Assembly (NCBI GenBank): GCA_032622095.1
Contig: CP136067.1
Coordinates: forward strand, 118,905,281-118,969,280
DNA: 64,000 bases
Origin: Siphonodentalium dalli
Taxonomy: Eukaryota > Mollusca > Scaphopoda > Gadilida > Siphonodentaliidae
Direction: 5' to 3'
The notes below the pieces were generated by a model. That model did no database searches and was not told the DNA's origin. It saw only the letters and a list, made by a program, of their open reading frames with translations. The translations under genes were made by a program, and so were the position numbers. Shown here one piece after another: positions 54,646-64,000 of the stretch; the first letter of the stretch is position 1, and each line of letters starts with the position of its first letter.

Positions 54646-54654
54646 CGCTACAAT

Positions 54655-54660
54655 AATAAA
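54655..54660 (+). promoter_or_regulatory. Possible polyadenylation signal AATAAA
   Basis: Ten bases after the stop codon, which would give an unusually short 3'UTR. Other AATAAA hexamers lie at 55087 and 55107, past a nested MITE. Which is used cannot be told here. Confidence 0.35.
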
Positions 54661-54686
54661 ATAGCCTGGTTTGTGAACATTTGAGT

Positions 54687-55014
54687 TTAACCCTTTCAGT
54701 GCCAAGTCCGAAAAATGATCAAGGAAATATGGGTTGATAAACAAAGCAAGCCTTGAAATAGTGTGTCTGTCATTTGCAGAATGAGGTCCCCAGAGGGTGA
54801 ATTTAGTGATGCTACCCCGCATAGCGGGCTAGCATCACCAAATTCACACTCCAGGGACCTCATTCTGCTTACACCTCAGCAGAATGAGGTTCCCAGAGGG
54901 TGAATTTGGTGATGCTAGCCCGCTATGTGGGGTAGCATCACTAAATTCACCCTCTGGGGACCTCATTCTGCAAATGACAGACACACTATTTCAAGGCTTG
55001 ACAAAAAGGGTTAA
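54687..55014. mobile_element. Family B MITE (B8) with a nested family A copy
   Basis: TTAA|CCCTTTCAGTGCCAAG ... AAAAAGGG|TTAA. The left arm is present and the right arm mostly lost. It begins 42 bp after the BMPR2 stop codon. Confidence 0.85.
54747..55000. mobile_element. Family A MITE (copy A19) nested in B8
   Basis: CAAGCC...GGCTTG; flanks AAACAAAG and ACAAAAAG, an imperfect 8-bp TSD. Confidence 0.9.
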
Positions 55015-55330
55015 AGAAAACAACAATTGACAAATAGAAGAATTGTCCAAGATTTTTGAATATGAAAGTTGTACTCAATTTATTAAAATAAATTCGAATT
55101 TATTAAAATAAATTCAAGTATTTTTTTCCATAAAACTGTATAAAAAAAATGGAAAAGACGGTGAAATAAATAATATTTTCTTCACCACTGTGACCACTAG
55201 CTTCATATTTTAATCAGAGTGAACATTAACCAATCATATACCTTTTTTTTTTAAGATATTGAGAAAAAACATTGTAGGAAGGGGGTTGTAAACCAGGCTA
55301 TTTTAATTGATGTTGCATAATATTAAATTC
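55015..55330. other. AT-rich flank, nothing recognised
   Basis: Contains TATTAAAATAAATTCGAATT duplicated in tandem (about 55081-55116). Confidence 0.4.
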
Positions 55331-55467
55331 AACAGTAATGCCTTAAATAATTGACTCAGTGAGAGCTTTCCGATGAATGGCAACAAGCCATATTTCCGAC
55401 TAAATCCTTAAAAATTACCCATAATTCTGTTGTGGTTAAGGAGTCGATTATTTAGGGCATCACTGTA
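55331..55467. mobile_element. Family C MITE (C22), left arm mostly deleted
   Basis: CAGTAATGCCTTAAATAATTG, then the right arm to GGGCATCACTG-TA. Confidence 0.85.
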
Positions 55468-55541
55468 CTGAATTGCTGGTCATGTTCGATATCCTGCATT
55501 CGTATATTTTATTAAAAGATCTGGCCCCACTAGCATTCAAC

Positions 55542-55820
55542 CAAGCCTAATATAGTGTGTCTGACATTTACAGTATGAGGTACTCAATTATGCATTTTAT
55601 CTTCTGCAAATTAGGGGATATAGAAACTGAACAGAAGGGAAAAAGTTATTAAAAACAATGTTAATTTGGAATTCTTCCCAGAAGATGAGGCTGAAGCAGA
55701 ATGAGGTCTGCAGTGGGTGAATTTGGTGACGCTAGACCAGTGTGCGGGATAGTGTCACTAAATTCACCATTTGAGGACCTCATTTTGCATGATATATCAG
55801 ACACACTATATCCAGCCTTG
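55542..55820. mobile_element. Family A long form (copy A20), decayed
   Basis: CAAGCCTAATATAGTGTG ... CACACTATATCCAGCCTTG; flanks CATTCAAC / CATTAAAC. Confidence 0.83.
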
Positions 55821-55992
55821 CATTAAACTATTATATATTCAACTATTATTTGCATCAAATCCACAAATCTGATGAAAGATGTGTAATCTAAAATTATACA
55901 TTACAGAAATTATTGGAAAAAATAGTGCTACACAATTATATTTGAAATGATATCACTTATTTCATGACAATATGTAAGGCGGTCTTAGTTAA

Positions 55993-56868
55993 TTTAACCC
56001 TTTCTATACTAAACACTCATTGATGAATAGGAATGTTCAGATAATAAGTTATCATCACCAACAGGTCAGGTACATTCAACTATAATAGGTAAATATGAAT
56101 ATCGTTGTTTTGTGAATTCGATACAAGAGGCATCTTATTTCAAAAAAATAATTAAAAACAGTGTCATATTAATTGTTTGTTTATGTGACGAAATATCATG
56201 CCTCGGTCCGTACAGAAAATTCGTTATGATGGCACACGATAAGGCATTCAACTAACATTCAATTGGTCTAGATTGTGTTGTGAATGACCGATTGAGTGAC
56301 GATGGTAATGTCATTTAGAAAGGCAACCTTGTGTCTTTATTAACTAAAATAAGCCAGCTTAAAAGGTTGCAAAACAAATTTTATTTTTATTGGTGTAATC
56401 TTGCGTGTATAATTTGGCTGTGCACTGTGATGCGCGATCCCATAGTTTCCACAAAAACAGGGAAATGGAGGATATAGCACTGTCAAATTCAACTGTAATA
56501 GTTAAATATAACTACCGTACAGTAATGCCCTAAATAATCGACTCCTTAACCACAGCAGAATTATGGGTAATTTTTCAGGATTTAGTCGGATATATGGCTT
56601 GTTGCCATTCATCGTAAAGCTCTCACTGAGAGCTTTCCGATGAATGGCAACAAGCCATATTTCCGACTAAATCCTGAAAAATTACCCATAATTCTGCTGT
56701 GGTTAAGGAGTCGATTATTTAGGGCATTACTGTATATTAGTTGAATTCATGATGTGCCTGACCTGACCAATGAATATGAATTTTATTACATCCAAATGAA
56801 TAATAGACTATTCCAATATATACTTTTTTTACTGACTGGGAGAATCCAGTTAGTATAGAAAGGGTTAA
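55993..56868. mobile_element. Family D element, complete, TTAA-flanked
   Basis: TTAA|CCCTTTCTATACTAAA ... TTAGTATAGAAAGGG|TTAA, 876 bp. Inner inverted AGGTCAGGTACATTCAAC / GATGTGCCTGACCTGACC. MITE C23 is nested inside. Confidence 0.85.
56518..56734. mobile_element. Family C MITE (C23), nearly perfect palindrome
   Basis: TA-CAGTAATGCCC ... GGGCATTACTG-TA; both arms complete. Confidence 0.92.
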
Positions 56869-56979
56869 TAGATCTGAAGGTTGCTAACTTGCTATTACTG
56901 AACGACATGCCATTTATTAGAAAGGCAGAGTTATGTCATTATCAATTAGAACAGTCTTGCGTGACTGTCTGAGAATCAA

Positions 56980-57554
56980 TTAAAGGGGTACTGAACGCCA
57001 TTTTCAATAAATTCCCGATAATAACAACGATCTAATATCGATAATATATAGAAATCTAAAGTAATTTGAGTCGAAGTTGTATTCTTTAAACCTTCAGGTT
57101 AATAGGTTATCTTAAAATCAAAGTTAATAATCTGATATAAATTAATTTATGGCCGGAGCCATAAATTAAATTACGAATTTCCGTGTACAAGACGTAATCA
57201 AAATAATTCATGGATAGTGGATTGGGCAACCCGTGCACACATGTTCGTGTAAAAAAATATGTTGATACGTTGCGTAAACTCAAGCCACTCATTGACAAGT
57301 GACTATACAATCACATAAATAAGTATATGGGACTAGTATTCATATAATATAACATTTATTTGATGCATTTGCTTGAAAAACAGGTCCAAAAATGACTCGA
57401 CAATGACAATTGGTATTTTTGCATTCTGGCTAATCTGCCATCTGTAACATTACTTCGTACTCAACAGACTTTCAAATAACGCAAATCTGGTTATCTTATT
57501 CTACGACTCAGAGACTATAGAAACCAACAACAGTTGAGTACAGTTCCCTTTTAA
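56980..57554. mobile_element. Family J element 1, TTAA-flanked
   Basis: TTAA|AGGGGTACTGAACG ... GAGTACAGTTCCCTT|TTAA. It shares its right TTAA with the next element. Confidence 0.7.
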
Positions 57555-57910
57555 AGGTACCCATGGCACTCGCAGTGGGTAAATGTGCAAAAAATATAAG
57601 TCTCTAAAATCATCAGCGCTAAGAATAACATGGAGATATAGATAAACTTTGTTCTTATATTCATCCTTGATAGTTCTCCAATAACGAAATTTCTCGTGTT
57701 TTAGTTCAAATATCTTATTCTGAATACCGGTGTAACAGTTTGTCTTCATACTATTTTCAGTCTGACATGCCAACCCCTCACACCGATCCGGCAGCCAACA
57801 TATGACCAAAAGTTAACTTGTTATTTTATCGCTTATTTTTCTTTATCTAGTCATGAAATGGCTAGAAATTAACTTTATCCAAGAAAAAGTTGATTGAGCC
57901 GGGGTTTGGT

Positions 57911-57941
57911 GTGGGGGGGGGGTGGGGGGGGGGGGGGGGGG
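57911..57941 (+). repeat. G-rich tract facing a C-rich tract
   Basis: A run of G broken by two T. GTATATTCCCCCCCCCCACC near 57974-57993 can pair with it across a short loop (GAATATACCCAGGCC...). Confidence 0.8.
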
Positions 57942-58661
57942 TGAGGAATATACCCAGGCCTGAGTATATATGAGTATATTCCCCCCCCCCACCCAACAGC
58001 TACAGATCACAAAAAATCAGCTTATGATTTGATCGCTTATTTTGCTTTATATATTCATGAAATGGCGAGAAATTATCTTTATACAAGAAAAAGGTATGAT
58101 CTTCAGAATATTTTTCAATTACTTGACTTTTTCCATTATTTACTGTCAGCTTTTGATTAAACTTTGATATCTTATTGGACTAATTGGACTTTTTTTTAGT
58201 AATTCCACTGTAACAGTAATGTTTTCATAATGGTTTTGAGATGCAAAATCTATATTTTCTATGTACTTGATGATAGTTGTTTTATAGACATTTATGTTAT
58301 TTCACATGAACCCACTTCAAAGACATATAGTCCCTTTAATCTCTGCAACCAGTTGAATATATCTTTACTAGTTGAGTTCCATTTGCATCAGAACTGATTA
58401 ATAATGTATCCAGACCTTCGATTTTGACGTGCGCTATACAGCATGCTCACACAGGGTGTGGGTTTAAAAATAAAACATCCACGCTATAATAAGGAAGCGC
58501 AATAGTATTACTAGTATTAGAGCACTTAACTTATGTATCTTTGAAGTGCTGCATATTTACACTGAAAAGGATAATTTGTTCAATCTTCCACCATTCAAGA
58601 TAATGTGTGTGAACAGTGAGAACACTCTCAAAGCGTGCTACACTTAGCGTTAACTTCAAAG

Positions 58662-58949
58662 CAAGCCTGAATTTAATGTGTCTGATGTTTGCTGAATGAG
58701 GTCCATAGAGGTTGAATTTAGTGATGATCCGCTTTGTGGGCTAGCAGCACTAAATTCACCCTCTGGGGACATCATTCTGCTTTGGCCTTCAATATCATCC
58801 TAGGTCTCCCATAGCAGTCGAGCCCTCAGCAGAAAGTGGTTCCCAGAGGGTAATTTGGTGATGCTAGCCCACCATGCAGATTCACTAACATTGTAAATTC
58901 ACCCTTGAGGACCTTATTCTGCAAATGAAAGACACTATTTCAAGTCTTT
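58662..58949. mobile_element. Family A long form (copy A21), decayed
   Basis: CAAGCCTGAATTTAATGTG ... GACACTATTTCAAGTC; nested in family J element 2. Confidence 0.8.
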
Positions 58950-59568
58950 ATCACAATTTCCTATGCATGTTCCACATGAAAACTACAGCACGGGTAGGTT
59001 TTCCAAAATCGAAGGTCTGAATCATCGCTTGCAGTTGACTGTCAAAACAGTGGCCTGAGAGAAGGAAGAGACTTTAGAGTGTACCAGCTGCTATTACTTC
59101 TCAATATGAACAGCCATTTTGAAATAGTCAGTTATTAAAGATTAAAAGTTAAATGGACTCAATTCTTTCAAAGTGGATTCAATCGAAATAACATCCAACT
59201 TGTCACCAGCATTTTATTTTCGTTGTTAATAACTCTCCAATAATGAGATTTCGCATACCAAAGCCATTGTAAATATTACTTTTACAGTGGAATTACCGAT
59301 AAAAGTCAAAGAAGATACAGAAGTTTAATACAAATTTTACATTGAACATTGAAAAAGGTCAAAAAGCATTGGAAAATATTATTAAAATCATACTCAAATT
59401 AATATATTTGAACTTAAAACATGTTCAGTGATGTTTGTTGACAAATCACCGTAACAGTTTTGTTTATATAACAATGTTTCAACACGCGAAATCTTTTAAC
59501 AAAAGAACAAAGTTTATCTATTTCTCCATTTATTTTCTTTGTGGTGATGTTTTTACAGACTTATATTA

Positions 59569-59784
59569 TACAGTAATGCCCTAAATAATCGACTCCTTAA
59601 CCACAGCAGAATTATGGGTAATTTTTCAGGATTTAGTCAGAAATATGGCATGTTGCCATTCATCGGAAAGCTCTCAGTGAGAGCTTTCCGATGAATGGCG
59701 ACAAGCCGTATTTCTGACTAAATCCTGAAAAATTACCCATTATTCTGCTGTGGTTAAGGAGTCGATTATTTAGGCATTACTGTA
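59569..59784. mobile_element. Family C MITE (C24)
   Basis: TA-CAGTAATGCCC ... GGCATTACTG-TA; nested in family J element 2. Confidence 0.9.
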
Positions 59785-59840
59785 TTTTGCACATTTACCC
59801 ACTGCTAAGGCCCTGCTTGAGTTCCTTTAAAGATTAAATG

Positions 59841-60189
59841 TTAAAGGGGTACTGTACACTATTTCCGGCCATTTATGGGACCAACTCCTTTTATACTCGC
59901 CAGAATATATGCAACAAATGAATGAATTTGAGCCATGGTTTAGTGCAAAATACAGTCATGCGCTCTATGAACGATGCAAACAACATGGTAATTTTAATGA
60001 AATGAATTTTGACTTGAGTCATAAAACCATTTTCATTATAATTACCATGTTGTTTGCATCATTCAGCACATGAGTGTAGTTTTGCACTCATCCATGGCTC
60101 AAATTCATTCATTTGCTGCATATATTCTGTTGAGTATAAAAGGAGATGGTCCCATAAATGGCCGGATTTAGTGTACAGTACCCCTTTAA
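59841..60189. mobile_element. Family J element 3, TTAA-flanked palindrome
   Basis: TTAA|AGGGGTACTGTACACTA ... TAGTGTACAGTACCCCT|TTAA. The arms pair over about 160 bp (GGCCATTTATGGGACCA / GGTCCCATAAATGGCC). Confidence 0.9.
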
Positions 60190-60267
60190 AGGTAGACTCT
60201 CATTTCCCAGATAACAGTTTCATAGAAATCTGAAAACAAGGTTTGCCTCATGAATGATCACAGCTGT

Positions 60268-60750
60268 TTAACCCTTTCAGTGCCAGGTCCGATTTTTGTA
60301 TCAACCCATATACCCTGTGCCAATGCATTCTCTTATATATGCGAGTCGACCATAGGTCGCCTCGCATATATAAGAGAATGCATTGGCCTAACAATTTTTC
60401 ATCATTTGTTATTATTTTTTACAATTTTTTACAATTTTAATAATTTGTTCTTGTATTCTTTAACAGACTTATTTTGTTGGTTTAGTGCCAGGGAATCTTA
60501 CGTTTTTCATGGGCATCAAAATTATTAGTATGAATACTTGGTGATAGTTTTGAGTTATAACATGCCCCTAAGGTTTTATCCAGTTTGTTTTAAAATTCGC
60601 TATAGCATGCTTAAGCATACCCCAAAAAAATTTCAACCCAAAAAAATATAACAAAAATTGTGATTTAAAAAAAAAAAATTGTTTTAGGGCCGATTTTACA
60701 GACCGTAAATTAGGGCCGATGAGATCGGCCCCTGGCACTGAAAGGGTTAA
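60268..60750. mobile_element. Family B MITE (B9), long core, TTAA-flanked
   Basis: TTAA|CCCTTTCAGTGCCAGG ... CCTGGCACTGAAAGGG|TTAA. Confidence 0.9.
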
Positions 60751-60786
60751 ATTTCCTAAAAGTTTCAGCATTTATGGTAGTAGCTC

Positions 60787-61251
60787 CAAGCCTGAGTTTA
60801 ATGTGTCTGTCATTTGCAGAATGAGGTCCCCAGAGGGTGAGTTTAGTGACACTATCCCTCATAGCAGGCTAGCATAACCAAATTCACCCTCTGGGGGTCT
60901 CATTGTGCATGGCCTCATCTGCTATGGGAGACATAGACTCAGATTGAAGTTCCCAAACGGTGAATATTGTGATGTACACTCATTGGGAACCTCGATTATA
61001 CAATGTGTCGTCTGCCAATTTGGGGATATAGAGAAACTAAACTAAAAAAGAAATAGAATCTATATATATGTGAAGAGTTTCTATAGAAATTTGATAATAA
61101 TGAAACTTTCCAGAGAAGATGAGGCCTAAGCAGAATGAGTTCCGCAGAGGGTGAATTTATTGATGCTAGCCCGCTATGAGCGATAGAATCACTAAATTCA
61201 CCCTCTGGGGACCTCATTCTGCATATGACAGGCACCTTATTTTCATGCCTG
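60787..61251. mobile_element. Family A long form (copy A22)
   Basis: CAAGCCTGAGTTTAATGTG ... GGCACCTTATTTTCATGCCT, with the CCCAATGAG core in inverted orientation. Confidence 0.83.
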
Positions 61252-61335
61252 AGAACCTCTGACTGAAAAAAAAACAAACTTTTTCTGGAAGCTGTGCCCC
61301 CTTGCCCTTGGTTGCTTCCTGAGTTCAGTCAGTAA

Positions 61336-61534
61336 CAAGGCTGCAAATAGTGTGTCTGTCATTTGCAGAATGAGGTCCCCAGAGGTCCTCTAGCACAGCA
61401 GTTGGAATCACCACATTCACCCAATGGGGACCTCATTCTGCTCCGGTTTCATCTTTCTGAGAAGTATCTTTTGTCTCAAATTAACATTGCTTTTAATTAC
61501 TTTTTCCCTTCTGGGAAGTTTCTGTATCCCTCCG
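61336..61534. mobile_element. Family A fragment (copy A23)
   Basis: CAAGGCTGCAAATAGTGTG to AAGTTTCTGTATCCCTC, where a family C half copy begins. Confidence 0.75.
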
Positions 61535-61644
61535 AGTGAGAGCTTTCCGATGAATGGCAACAAGCCATATTTCCGACTAAATCCTGAAAAGTTACCCATA
61601 ATTCTGCTGTGGTTAAGGAGTCGATTATTTAGAGCATTACTGTA
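61535..61644. mobile_element. Family C right-arm fragment (C25)
   Basis: GAGTGAGAGCTTTCCGATG ... GAGCATTACTG-TA. Confidence 0.85.
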
Positions 61645-61909
61645 GGAGACGCCATTGAATTGTATTTTCTCTCTTGAGTTTACCTGGGAAGAGACACTTT
61701 ATTTTTTCCTGAATTTTGTTTGTATTTTGCAATCTCTACATGTGTATTAGAAAGCAAATGAATCAATGGTAAAGAAATTGAGAAATCTTATTTAGCATAA
61801 ATATTTAGTGGATAGTATAAGTGCTGTCTAATTTGTGAGCATTTCTGATGGCTTATTATTGATCAGGTAAAATGTTTGCATGAAGAGTGCGGCCATCAGA
61901 AGCGCCATG

Positions 61910-62119
61910 TACAGTAATACCCTCAATAATCGACTCCTTAACCACAGCAGAATTATGGGTAATTTTTCAGGATTTAGTCGGAAATAGGGCTTGTTGCCAT
62001 TCATCGGAAAGCTCTCAGTGAGAGCTTTCCGATGAATGGCAATATTTCGGACTAAATCCTGAAAAATTACCCATAATTCTGCTGTGGTTAAGGAGTCGAT
62101 TATTTAGGGCATTGCTGTA
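61910..62119. mobile_element. Family C MITE (C26)
   Basis: TA-CAGTAATACCC ... GGGCATTGCTG-TA. Confidence 0.9.
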
Positions 62120-62375
62120 TGTCTGCCTAGCAGATCTCCTGGTTAAAAGGAACAAAATGTTACATTTTATACTTTGTTTTTCTCTTCAATAGTGCTAAAA
62201 CGCTATAAGCAAAATGTGCTTGAAGATGACTATTTATTTTATTTTAATTTCTCTCCTGTTTTCTTCATTTACATCTTTAAACTAATGAGTCAGTCTTGAG
62301 TTTTTATGACGTTCATTCATCACGTAGAACCAGCTGCTTGGAAAGTAACAGTGCTGAAATGGTCAAGTGCTCATG

Positions 62376-62645
62376 GTTTAATCGTTAAATGCTGCACCAG
62401 CGCAGCTCCCATCATGAAAGGGTTGACCCTTCCATGACTGAAGCTTCCTGAATTTTTTTGGAAACCCAGTGCCTCGCATATATAAGAGAATTCATTGGCC
62501 TAACCATATTTACTTTGACCTTGTAAGCCAGTCCATTCTCTTATATATGTGAGGATCCCTATGGGATACTCGCATATATAAAGAGAATGCACTGGCACAG
62601 GATCTTTAAGCTGAACCAGCGCAGCTGCCGTCATGAATGGGTTAA
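62376..62645. mobile_element. Family B copy (B10) abutting a family B right-end fragment
   Basis: A partial right end (GCTGCACCAGCGCAGCTCCC ... GAAAGGG) at 62376-62422 joins TTGA|CCCTTCCATGACTG. The full copy ends GTCATGAATGGG|TTAA at 62645. Confidence 0.8.
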
Positions 62646-62779
62646 ACAGCTGTCAGATTGGTTGAATGATTGTATTTCCTAACATTCCAGAGCTGAGGCG
62701 ATGTAAAGTAAATTTCCTGTTTCTTAAGCGCGTAATTATTTGTATTTTTGTCCCCTGAAAAAATTTCGGAAGACTTTAG

Positions 62780-63120
62780 AAATCGGTGGAGTCCGTCCGT
62801 CCAGATGGATTCCGGATGATAACTTTAGTTTTAGTTGATTGTTTTCAAATTTTGTATGTCTATTACCCACATGAAAATACAGGTCAAGTTCGAATTTGAG
62901 TTTAGTCTGTCCAATTTTGCCAAAGGTATGGACCTTTTTGACTTAGAATTTGCTGATTATTTTGGTTTCTGGGTGATAACTTTAGTTTCAGTTATCTGAT
63001 TGATCAGCCACATGAAAATACAGGTCAAGATCGGTTTTTTAATTTGGACCGCCCACTTTTGCCCGAGTTATGGTCCTTGTCAACTTAGAATTTGTCAATT
63101 ATTTTATTTATTTCTGGGGC
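62780..63120 (+). repeat. Family K dispersed repeat, duplicated
   Basis: GGATGATAACTTTAGTTTTA and GGGTGATAACTTTAGTTTCA open two segments, each with ACATGAAAATACAGGTCAAG. Confidence 0.8.
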
Positions 63121-63431
63121 ATATGCCAAGAATCATTACACCTCCGCATCCGCTAGCCCCAGGTTTAAATTCAGTTGTCCGTGGCCATAAATCCCAAACA
63201 GATATCCATAAAAAGTATGCTAATGGAGTCCGTGTGATTTATTTCGGCAAACATCGCCCAAACACATGAGTCAATCGCATGTTTAACACATTATATAGTT
63301 ACCAACTACAACAGCGAATCGCAAATCTGATTGGGACACGGGTCTGTTCCATTTCAATTCTGCATGTGTTTTTATAAAAAAAACCTACTGTAATTATTTC
63401 GTACAGATTCAAACTTTCCCCGAGAAATGCA
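63121..63431. other. Flank, nothing recognised
   Basis: No repeat ends or coding motif seen. Confidence 0.35.
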
Positions 63432-63562
63432 TTAACCCTTCCATGACCGGAGCTTTCTGAAATATTGTGAAAACCCTGTGCCAATGCATTCTCTTATATA
63501 TGCGAGTCTGCTATAGGGAGTCTCGCATATATAATAGAATGCATTGGCCTAACAATATTTAG
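63432..63562 (+). mobile_element. Family B left half (B11), interrupted
   Basis: TTAA|CCCTTCCATGACCGG ... GCATTGGCCTAACAATATTT, then an insertion. The sequence resumes after 63950. Confidence 0.82.
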
Positions 63563-63938
63563 AAGCAAATGTAATTTTTGTTGAGACAGAAAATCTGCTA
63601 TATATAAACACAATAGAGACCTTAAAATGTGCATATAATGTCCTAAGTTCGACGTTGGAATACAGCGGCCGTTTGAGCTTCTTTTTTTTGGGTCGCTTTG
63701 GTGGCTGTGTTGTATTGATGTCGGACTTTGAGTCACAAGGCGCGCTCGCTATTATGGGCCAGGGTTCGAATCCCACCCAATCCAAAAAATAAATTTGCAC
63801 TGTCTCAAAAATTACATTTGCTTCTAAAATTAGGCACCTTGTGTGTTGTATAGTCCCAGACATGTTCAAAGAGCAGCGGTTGGCATGTTTCAGAGACGTA
63901 TATATAACATGCTACTGTGCCATATCTGCTACATATAT
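63563..63938 (+). mobile_element. SINE-like insertion with a tRNA-like segment
   Basis: Bounded by 12-bp direct repeats AACAATATTTAG (63551-63562, 63939-63950). A pol III B-box-like GGTTCGAATCC lies at 63763-63773. TTGGGT (about 63687) and ACCCAA could pair as an acceptor-like stem. An inverted pair (GAAGCAAATGTAATTTTTG / AAAAATTACATTTGCTTC) frames the tRNA-like part. A weak A box and poor arms exclude an intact tRNA gene. Confidence 0.5.
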
Positions 63939-64000
63939 AACAATATTTAGCCCCTTGCATGTAGAAAAGAATGCACATACTTACAAAATCAAGGTAAATA

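Larger units (their letters stand above)
57551..59830. mobile_element. Family J element 2, 2.3-kb TTAA-flanked foldback
   Basis: TTAA|AGGTACCC...GTGGGTAAATGTGCAAAA on the left; TTTTGCACATTTACCCAC ... GAGTTCCT|TTAA on the right. Further inverted matches: CTCCAATAACGAAATTTC / TCTCCAATAATGAGATTTCG in opposite context, and CCAGACCTTCGATTTTG / CAAAATCGAAGGTCTG. Families A and C are nested inside. Confidence 0.72.

Noticed and set aside
53149-53242. Extending the last BMPR2 exon 5' to an in-frame codon at 53149
   Set aside because: This stretch overlaps the end of MITE B7 and a polypyrimidine tract; the acceptor at 53241-53242 gives correct phase with the preceding exon.
63680-63790. Functional tRNA gene
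   Set aside because: B-box-like motif present, but no convincing A box, a weak T stem and no clear anticodon arm; more like a tRNA-derived SINE part.

Overview
The window is from a eukaryotic, invertebrate-type genome. It holds one recognisable host gene, spread over exons with canonical GT-AG junctions, in a very dense bed of short non-autonomous DNA transposons. The dispersed motifs (GAAACTTGGTATGTG-like tracts, TGACCTTGACCTTGA tracts, ACATGTACATGTA) are of a kind common in marine lophotrochozoans such as molluscs. That placement is an inference; nothing here fixes the species.

The gene is BMPR2, the BMP type II receptor serine/threonine kinase, on the + strand. Eight exons are visible: 207-458, 36460-36663, 42750-43304, 44378-44547, 46901-47048, 47946-48082, 50443-50575 and 53243-54645. 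All phases join. Together they give about 1000 residues: a ten-cysteine ectodomain, one membrane segment, a full kinase domain and a tail of about 466 residues that keeps the RPNSL and KTPxSLK motifs of vertebrate BMPR2. Only the signal-peptide exon(s), left of the window, are missing. Intron 459-36459 is about 36 kb.

Most of the rest sorts into repeat families that I defined from ends and target-site duplications (TSDs). Family A: hairpin-in-hairpin MITEs, CAAGCC...GGCTTG ends, 8-bp TSDs (hAT-like). Family C: nearly perfect palindromes, CAGTAATGCCC ends, TA TSD (Tc1/mariner-like). Families B, D, F and J: TTAA-flanked (piggyBac-like). Family E: palindromes with a 9-bp TSD. Family X: about 0.9 kb with about 30-bp TIRs. 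Family K: tandem or scattered tracts of the GATAACTTTAG / GGTCAAGTTCGAAT type. Larger single elements are a 5.1-kb foldback element (13748-18849), a hAT-like element (18878-19746), a 3.56-kb TTAA-flanked element carrying tandem arrays (23878-27440), a Mutator-like element with a transposase fragment (40682-42199) and a 1.6-kb TTAA-flanked element (50890-52478). Nesting is extensive and gives relative insertion ages.

The most notable signals concern splicing of BMPR2. A 72-bp tandem array repeats the splice acceptor and the first 39 bases of a kinase exon (46612-46940). A MITE whose target duplication copied a 5' splice site lies at 48080-48539. Repeats also end 16-81 bp upstream of every visible acceptor. 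Past the stop codon (54645) the flank is almost a continuous chain of TTAA-type elements to about 60750, followed by more MITEs. I saw no rRNA or intact tRNA gene, no CRISPR array and no second host gene.
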